In this document: piece by piece, positions 55,948-64,000 of the stretch
How the letters are laid out: each line of letters starts with the position of its first letter
Position numbering within the stretch: the first letter of the stretch is position 1
Source: Plazaster borealis
Taxonomy: Eukaryota; Echinodermata; Asteroidea; Forcipulatida; Labidiasteridae
DNA length: 64,000 bases
NCBI GenBank assembly: GCA_021014325.1
Contig: CM037464.1
Span: forward strand, 6,975,127 to 7,039,126
Direction: 5' to 3'
Notes under the pieces: generated by a model
The model's database searches: none
What the model saw: only the letters and a program-made list of their open reading frames with translations
What the model was told of the DNA's origin: nothing
Program-made: the position numbers and the translations under genes

Positions 55948-56262
55948 GCAGTGAGGGTTACTTTCAGCACATGCTGATTATTTTAATATGTCCATTGTCT
56001 TAACCACATCGTTTTTTACACAATGGTCAGCTCGTACGCTATGATATCCTAAGCTGGACCACGCCTCACGTCCTAGAGGTGATGTCAATCAACAGGGGTC
56101 GGCGATTCGGTTAGAAGAGGACAGGAAACTCTGCCAGCATATTTTGTGTACAAAATCGGTATGTCAATATTGTCAATGGTATAGATGAAACCAAATTATA
56201 AAGCTTCATTAATAAGCAAACAAATAAGCTTAAGGAATACGACCCTGGAATTGTTGTTTGAA
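55948..56262 (-). repeat. Dispersed repeat, copy 2 (inverted)
   Basis: Reverse-complement homologue of 15480-15802, running from CTGCAGTGAGGGTTACTTTC through ATGATATCCTAAGCTGGACC to AATAAGCTTAAGG. Confidence 0.6.
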
Positions 56263-56365
56263 ATAATTATTAATTTAAAGATGCTTTCAATGTCAAAAGG
56301 AACAGGGACCTCGAATTAAGAACCTTCGCGATTAACGAACACCCCCCCCCCCAAAAAAAATAAAA

Positions 56366-56670
<305 letters not shown>

Positions 56671-56789
56671 GTTTGTATCTGCAGCTTTTTCCAGCTGGTT
56701 TTCGTTTAAATTTATTTAAACATTAAATACGTTAAGATGCATTTTCGGTTAGGAATTCTAAGGATCACTGCACTGGAATTATAAGAGCC

Positions 56790-57020
56790 TTCAGGAATAC
56801 CGAACCATGCATTGTACATTGAGGTTTGGGATATTCCGGAGTACCTCGCGAGTGGCCTCCGAACGCCTCGAGGGTGCCCCCCTCGCCGTCTCATCGTCTG
56901 ATGGACCGGTCAGTGAGGTCACATCACCACGGTGAGGATGTTTACAGTATTCTCCATCTCACTGTAACTCCGTCTTCGTCCCGGGGTTCCCTGTCGACTC
57001 TCATGCATTCCCTTCAAACA
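56790..57020 (-). other. GC-rich coding-like island, unknown
   Basis: The minus strand has two adjacent open stretches in different frames, ESRQGTPGRRRSYSEMENTV and GPSDDETARGAPSRRSEATR with EVLRNIPNLNVQCM. The texture is like a polar cytoplasmic segment. A stop-bearing junction near 56930 requires an intron or a frameshift. No family recognised. Confidence 0.22.
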
Positions 57021-57023
57021 TAA

Positions 57024-58774
57024 GACTTATAGACAAGTGTGTCACGATCGATCTCATTCATTATTCAAGAGATGGGTTTACGCGTGAAGATCTTTGGTGC
57101 CCTGGGAATGACTTTGTGCACTGGCTGTTGTATAGAACTGTAATGATATGCAGAATGGCTGTGCATTTATAATGAAAGACACGTCTCTAACAGCGATCAC
57201 AAATTTTATGAACACGTTGTTCGATCAATGATTGCAAATGTCAAGGTAACATGCAAGGTGCAGTAATTCGTACAAAATAATCGATGAATTCAATCACATG
57301 TTTGATCTTTGTTTATAATAAACTTTCGGAGATTAATTGGCAACAATTTTAACGCGATGCAAGGTACAGTGATTTGTGTTCAATAATCAACGATAGACTC
57401 CCAGCACAATGAAAAACAAAAGGCATTTCACGATGATCTTGAGGAAATGGAACTGGGTACAAGTACCACACACTCCGGGGGAAACTAATAAACAGCACAC
57501 AACATTTCGAAATCCTCCCATTGATGTCCTTGCCCCCCCCCCCCCAATTTGAAATCTGGCTTTTGAAATAAAAAAATAACGGAGTAAAATTTTACATAAG
57601 CTTTAATGTGATAATTTCGATGTTTTTAAAACTATTTTTTCATGTACAGGCAGACAATTATGTTATTGTTTTTACACTCACGTCAGATTAAGTTACACAA
57701 AATAGTTAATGACAAGAGCGCTGAGAAGGGGATTGTTTAAGAAAAATGCAAACGGAAACTACAGTTTTAATTGGCCAGTAGTGCCCCCCCCCAGAAAAAA
57801 TGGTGCACCCCCTGTGCCCCCTAAATGTTTACCCTAATTCCAGCGCTTACAACTAACTGTCAAGTTATAACCAAAATGTGTCTGGATGTGTAGTACAACA
57901 TGCATATATAGTCTCACTATGTCCAGTTTGTTATAAGTTGAAATAATTTACAATCATGAAATCAGCAGTCATTGCTGACACTGAGCTGTATATGACAACT
58001 CCAAATGTGCGACCGACATTTACACTGAAGTTCACGTAAAGGTCAATTATTTATTAAGACGACTGCTGGTGGAGACTACAGCGCTGGTAAACGTAAATAA
58101 AGGACGTGCCACGTTTGGTGCTTCGGTCACTCCGAGGTACCAGTGAAGATGGCATTTGCACAATTAACGCATTTCCTCACTCGCCATCTCGTAGTGTGTT
58201 TATACACATTATTACACAGGCCTACAGCCTTGATGTTTGTTTTAAGGTTGGCAGAAGCGCAGCTTCGATGTTGATAAAACATAATTCATCTACCGAGCCC
58301 GGTTCTACAGAGCTCCACAGAAAATTGGCGCGTCTCTGGTGAGATGAACATCTCCTTGAAGACATTCTCCTTCGGGAATAAGAAACTCCTCCAATATGTG
58401 ATCCAATAATAATTGTATTTACGAGTGGGGAATCTTCAAGGAATCATTGGTCTCTGGAGAGTAAATTAAATCGCATCCCGTTACATCATACAACCATAGA
58501 GAAAGGACCTTTCTCTATGATACAACCAACCTGTGAAGAATTTCACCAAATTAGGTGGCCCTGTTTTGGTGCAAAAAAACAATAAAAACCTATAAATGGT
58601 GCTTCGTCATAGGTTTTGTGTACGTCCGTACTGGGCTTGTTTCGAATTGCGGCAACAAAAATGAGTATTATCTCGACTTCAACATTATTTCAGAAGGGGG
58701 TTGTTGTCAGGAGAATTGGTCTTGGTATGAACTTTATCATTAAGCTTAGGTTGAACAAGGAACAAATTACTAGA
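57024..58774. other. Intergenic, no gene supported
   Basis: Holds C-runs at 57533-57545 and 57785, and the hairpin at 58494. The 78-codon ORF at 58106 shows no recognised domain. Confidence 0.4.
58494..58518. repeat. Perfect hairpin, 12-bp arms
   Basis: CATAGAGAAAGG and CCTTTCTCTATG around one base. The surroundings resemble a MITE interior (AACCTGTGAAGAATTTCACC) but no TIRs were found. Confidence 0.5.
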
Positions 58775-58842
58775 GTGGGATTTGCACATGCAACCTTATG
58801 ATTAACGTGCCAGTGCTCTACCAACTGAGCTATCTAGCCATA
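58775..58842 (-). other. tRNA-like pseudogene or SINE head
   Basis: The minus strand reads GGCTAGATAGCTCAGTTGGT, then AGAGC, and a B-box-like GGTTGCATGTGCAAATCCCA. The anticodon stem (CTGGC ... TCATA) does not pair, so a working tRNA is unlikely. Confidence 0.4.
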
Positions 58843-58984
58843 GTGTTGGCGGTCTCTCTTTTTTGTCAATCGTCAATAACTTTATTAGTGGTTAATTTTC
58901 GGGTTCAAGCTATTACTAAAACAAAATTCCTGTCGATAATAAAACCGACTTCAGCTGGTTGTAACCCACCAGAGTTAATCACCT

Positions 58985-59215
58985 CGCAAACCTACAAAAC
59001 CCAACTTGCCTTGGCCACACTCAGAGAATGGAAAACAGCAGACTTCCAAAACACATCCTGCATGCTGGAAACAGTCATTAGTAAAAACAGACGGGGCAGG
59101 CCAAGGAAGAGTTGGAAAAATGACATCATTGAAGTGGAGAGTGAACAATTTCGATAGCCAACGTCCTTCGGGACACAGTGCAAGATCGGCCGAATTACAA
59201 TTCTGAACGTTGTGA
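58985..59215 (+). mobile_element. Probable LINE tail relic
   Basis: The frame contains KNRRGRPRKSWKNDI, and after a frameshift IANVLRDTVQDRPNY. This resembles the basic GRPR..W..DI segment and closing QDR block of RTE-type reverse transcriptase tails. No catalytic domain is visible. Confidence 0.42.
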
Positions 59216-60639
59216 AAATTTTAAGGAAAAGAAAAATTGTGTCGCATTTTTATATGTTATTTATCCAAAATAATGACATTATTTAAACATGTTCAAAATA
59301 TGTTCATTAGCCCGACTTAAATATGGATATGGATGACTGAGCTATATTTAATGTTTTTTTAAACATAATTATGATTCATTCATCAAGTTTGTATTGTAAC
59401 ATCGTGATGTATTGTAGCCGCATGCTAAATTGGGCATGATTTGCGATAGCATTTTCACGACAAAAAATATGGAACCGTTTGCAGGACTGAATTAATTTGT
59501 TTCCATTGCAAGGTGTGGCTTCATCGTAAAAAGGGCGCCAAAGATCGACAAATGACGACGTACATGTTATTACTGTCTAAATACGATCACCACTCCGTGT
59601 TGTCGTATAGTCTTTTGGAAATGTTCACGATGTGTCTTCGACGTGTTGCAAAGAGTAACTGTTACAATCACGGTAGACAGGAGAATGGATAACCAAGAAC
59701 ACTCCCCTCTTCCCTTCCATGTCATTAATGGAGACAATTTCAACCCGTTTCCAATCCGGCATGGCAAAGTTAATTAGTCTTGGAGGATGAAGCCGACGGC
59801 TATTCCAAAGCACTAAATCTATACAAGTGACGAAATAAAGACACGCAACAGCTAAAACTGCTGGAAGTATGGACTTAATATTATTTTAAGCTCCCAAGAG
59901 ACAAGCGTTGTTATCACAAACATCAAAACAACTCTCTGAAAAAAAAAAGTCGAACATCGTCAAACCTTAACATTCGAATTAAATGCTATACAAACAGCCG
60001 TCGGCACTCCATTTCCGAGTGCTTAGCTGCCATGATCACCATTATGGTCGCTCTGCCAGCAAGACAGACCTCGTTTACGGCAATTCTACTTGTGGGCTAT
60101 CTATCATAGCAGATAGCGTTAAACATCTTCTGCAGTACTCGGTGGCAGATAGATTTATGCTATCTGCTTTAATTAATAGCATTATAGTATTTATGTACAG
60201 TATGGCCTACAGCCGTACACTTGCCAAAATAGTCGATAGCTAAAAGCTGCTACCGGCTATACTTGTAGTCCCTATGTGCTCTCCTGCCGTTTCTCATGTT
60301 GTATCGTCTGCTTGGCTGTGGTAAACTTCGAATTATTTAATAAAGTGCAATCCACGAATACATATCCCTCATAAATTATTATTGTTTACTTGATAAGTAA
60401 AATCATCCATAAAAGTCCCACTCCAAAGTCAGCTTAAAATAATATTTAATATTTTTAATTACTGATGTTTGCTCTAGATATGGTAAGACTATAGTAGATG
60501 TTCTTCTCCGTTGTAGATACAATCGCCTATCGTACTGTTATATTTTCTATATTGTATATCAGCTAATAGCTGTTTACAAATCAACAGATCAAACTGTGAG
60601 GTAACAATACAAGTGGGGAGACCCAACGAGAGGCTGTTC

Positions 60640-60930
60640 AAAGGTTTACAGTTTCATGCCGCTGCCGTTTACCGCGGTGTTTCTGGTGCACCCGTGGCAA
60701 ACCCCTTCTATTAGCGATAAATGAAGTAACTGGGTTTTTTCTTCATACATAACACAAAACAAGGGACCTATGGGTTTCCATCCCATCCGAAGGACGAAGG
60801 AATAATGGTCAAGTGTCTTGCTTAGAGATACACGTGTCAAGACCGGGATTCGAACCCACACTCTGCTGATAAGAAACATCAGAGCTTGAGTCCGGTGCGC
60901 TTGATTGACCGCTCGGCTGACCTTCTACTG
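60640..60930 (-). mobile_element. tRNA-Leu-headed SINE, reversed
   Basis: Complement of the head (GTGTGGGTTCGAATCCCGGT, GGACTCAAGCTCTGATG) at the high end and the body containing CCATCCGAAGGACGAAGG. Tail truncated near 60640. Confidence 0.7.
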
Positions 60931-63900
60931 TGGTTGACTGTACACACAAAAACCTTGCTGTTACCATGGAGATTCCTACCTCCATGCTGTTACAAAGCAA
61001 GCATTATAATAATAAAAACATGCCATGCTAAAATGGGTATTTTTCAATCTAACACCATGGACGTGCCGTTCCTATAGATACCAATGATAGTAGATTAAGA
61101 ACGTTAGGTCATTGTCAAAATATGGTTCCCCTAAAATGAAAACGTACAAAGGTTTGAAACAATAAATATTTTGTTTAATAAGAATAATAATAATAATAGC
61201 CAAACCATATGTTATGTTAATTAAATTATTCTTATGGTTGAGTTTTGCAGACACATGAAGTGGATCATTAATGAATCAAAACGCATTAATTTATGATTTT
61301 TGCTCTAGGCGAGAAGATCGTGTCTTCTTATACTAGGTGTGGCAAGTTGTTTTATTCATTTAATATGGAAATTCAAACCTTGATTTTAACATTTTTGAAT
61401 CGGGAAGGAGCTTGAAATAATTCGTATTTGCACAAAATAACATCACAATTCCCCAAACAATGGTAACTTCAAAATATAAATGTTCTCCCTGGTATTCCCT
61501 CATCGTCAAACAGCCCCATGTGCAATTCCCTATCGACACAAAGACGGCCGATTCCTGATGTCGACATTAATTATGACTCTTTCCTCTCTTGCTTGAGCTA
61601 AACTGCGCCTTAAAGAGGAGCTCCAAGGTCAAATTCAGTTTTGTGAAGCACTAATTTTCAATTAAATAGAGACCTCGTGAAAGTGTGGACAAAATTCAGG
61701 TCTCAAACCTCACGTTAAAAAGGTGTAAAATACCATTTTATTAAACACTCTTTCAGAGCGACAAGAATTTTTGCGCCAGTCAAAAGGTCAAATTCGATGT
61801 GGTTTTGATTAAGTGTCATCAAAATTCAGGAATCAACTAAATATATTCTACACAAAAATGTACAGACCATTATTTATAATTTGACGTCATCCAACGTTTT
61901 TGGATTTTGACCAAAATTGCGTTTAAAGGGTATCAGACACAGTGTTGTTTATATGCACCGTTTTAAACTGAGGAAGAGACTTGTAAATGAGTGGATCACA
62001 AAACTGAAGTTTACCTTAAACCCCCCTCTTTAAACCAATGTGACGCTTTATGCGTTTTGCCAGTGACCGATTTCGTTGCACGACAGTTAATCCACTGCAA
62101 TCGAGCATGGTTTACCCTCTGCAAAAGTGCAATATCATTGTAGAAAAGAAATTACATGCATTTGGTACGTGATTGCACTTCTACGATGCAGTTTACGTAT
62201 GAGGCAATGTTGACAATATCAAAGCCGCATTTTGTGTGTAGAACGTTAAACCATATGATCGCTGCATATGCCCAACACTTATGGAGTTCTCATTCATCAC
62301 ACGTATAAATATACCTCCCTGCCTATACTCATACATTTTTCTTCCGTCTTATTTAAAAGCCATCCTTCAACTGCAGGTTCCGGCTGTATACTTGAGCTCG
62401 ATATTACCTGCATTATTTTTCACCTCATACCGCGCCTTCGCAATGTCTTTAAGCACAAATAAAACACTTGTCATTTTGGGTGGCTGTCACAACCGTGTGT
62501 GCGATCCAACCTGTACGCCAAGACATGCGCAAAGTAGTTGAATACATCCTACCGTGGCACCTATTTATGTCTCTAGCATTTTAGTCGATGGTGCGTGATA
62601 ACCAGAGCTGAAACCTGCAGTCAACAGTAATCTATCAAGACATGTCATTGCAAGTGCCACTATAACCACTCGACTTTAAAAAAAGGCAAAGCAACTTTCT
62701 TGAATCCATTCTATAGACCGTGCAAGTCTCGCGCATATCGAAAACGAGAACAAAACAACTCGAACGAAGACTATATTTTTCTATGAAATCAAATCTTCTT
62801 TTTAAATTATATTTATACAAAATTCTTGAAAATTATAAATACCCATAGCAAGTTGTTATAAATTAATTTTAAATTTTTGTATAATACAAATCAATGCTCA
62901 AATTAACATTGAAACAAAGTTAAAACTTGGGACGATGATGCTTATTTTTAGAAACCCCGTTTGCCAATCACGCCCGAATGTGTGCGTCTATCACATTGGA
63001 TTAATGACAACATGCCCGTCAGTTGGGCAGCATTCCTAATTGTTTACAAGTATTAAACCGGAAACGGAGGTCAAGTCTTATTCTCAGGTTTTATTCGTGT
63101 ATTTGTTGAATTGAATTTACTTTCATCTTGTTAATCACTTAGTATTACATCCAACAACAATTTTCATAGCCATAAACTACGTTAAACTAAAAGTAAATGA
63201 CAAAACAAAATCCCACCCACGTAAAACTCCATAGGGTTGGGACCACAATGGTCCCGGAAGTTCAAAGATGCGCGAGACTTGCACAGTCTATTCCGGTAAA
63301 GATAGCATTAAATAATGCTGTGTCTTCACAGAATTGTGCACATCGAATCAATTTTTCCAACAACCAAAATAAAACAAAATGATGACTTCACCGTATATAT
63401 TCGAGACATAGCATTTTTCTTTTTCAATTCAATGATAATGTTCTTTTTACCCGTTTGGTGGCTCTGGCTATAAACCGACAATACACGGAATCACTAGTGT
63501 CACGAACACTTCCTCTACCCTTTTTCAATTTTTGGTAGCAGATAAACCTCGCTTCAACAACACTGTAGGCCTATGCATCACAACGAATTCCATTTAGTTG
63601 GAGGGCGAGTCGTTCAACGTCATAGCCGTTTCCATGGCAACCCTTCATTTTAGATGTATTGTGAAAGAAAGATAAATCACTCCATAGTCATATAGCGGCG
63701 ATGCTATCCATGTAACTATTGTCGCTTCCATGTTATTCCTTTTATAAAACGCAGCCAGAGGGGTGGGGCACGGACAAATGTAACGAACCCACCCCCCCCC
63801 CCCAAGCAAGCAATCCAAAAATGAATTCGTCAGTAAATAACAGATTTTCACGCTCGTTTTAAGCGACCTCGGGGTTTCGACGCTTTCAACCCCCCTTCCC

Positions 63901-64000
63901 CCTGTTGTGGGCCTCCACTCAGACTAATTATCTCGGTTCCAAATGGCATTCATATACCATCTGCATGTATAACGATGACAACGGCATGGTCATTTATTCA
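60931..64000. other. Intergenic, nothing recognised
   Basis: AT-rich DNA with short ORFs only. Contains an AAT run near 61190 and a C13 run near 63790. No TIR pairs or domains seen. Confidence 0.4.

Overview
This is an intron-rich, AT-rich metazoan window crowded with small transposon remnants. There are no operons, ribosome binding sites or prokaryotic features. The clear genes encode scavenger-receptor cysteine-rich (SRCR), WSC, CUB and sushi/CCP domains, each on class 1-1 exons. That domain set, the dense TTAA-flanked MITEs and the tRNA-Leu-headed SINEs suggest a marine deuterostome invertebrate, most likely an echinoderm. I cannot name the species.

Gene A (minus strand, 30343 down to 18152) is the best-supported feature. 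Nine exons join in one frame and close on a stop codon. They encode an SRCR domain, a WSC domain, a CUB domain, one sushi domain, a transmembrane helix split over two exons, a basic stop-transfer stretch and a 51-residue tail. The signal-peptide exon was not found. The WSC-CUB-TM core is the same order as in Kremen proteins, with SRCR in the place of the kringle and a sushi domain added.

Gene B (minus strand, 5092 down to 810, running off the low end) is a tandem paralogue. It has an SRCR domain split by an intron at the same Gly codon and phase, then a WSC exon. Any CUB, sushi and TM exons would lie outside the window. Both genes carry a related SINE segment about 50-65 bp beyond the WSC exon donor, which suggests duplication after that insertion. 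Together they look like part of a cluster of surface recognition receptors (inference from domain content).

The rest is mostly repeats. At 31.5-33.6 kb two 575-bp MITE copies lie in opposite orientation around a 5'-truncated RTE-like LINE tail that has a 17-bp target-site duplication. Elsewhere there are at least nine TTAA-type MITEs, many with a central palindrome; GGGCCC-TIR MITEs; a CCGG-type TIR family; GGCTTCGGC-type foldbacks; repeats carrying a CTCF-like core inside gene A introns; SINEs; minisatellites (44 bp, about 21 bp, about 22 bp and about 124 bp units) and microsatellites. RTE tail relics lie at 50.8, 55.4 and 59.0 kb.

A few coding-like stretches without a known family are listed at low confidence: 10.47-11.02, 45.34-45.62, 46.36-46.53, 54.58-54.67 and 56.79-57.02 kb. 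The stretch 51-64 kb is poor in recognisable genes.
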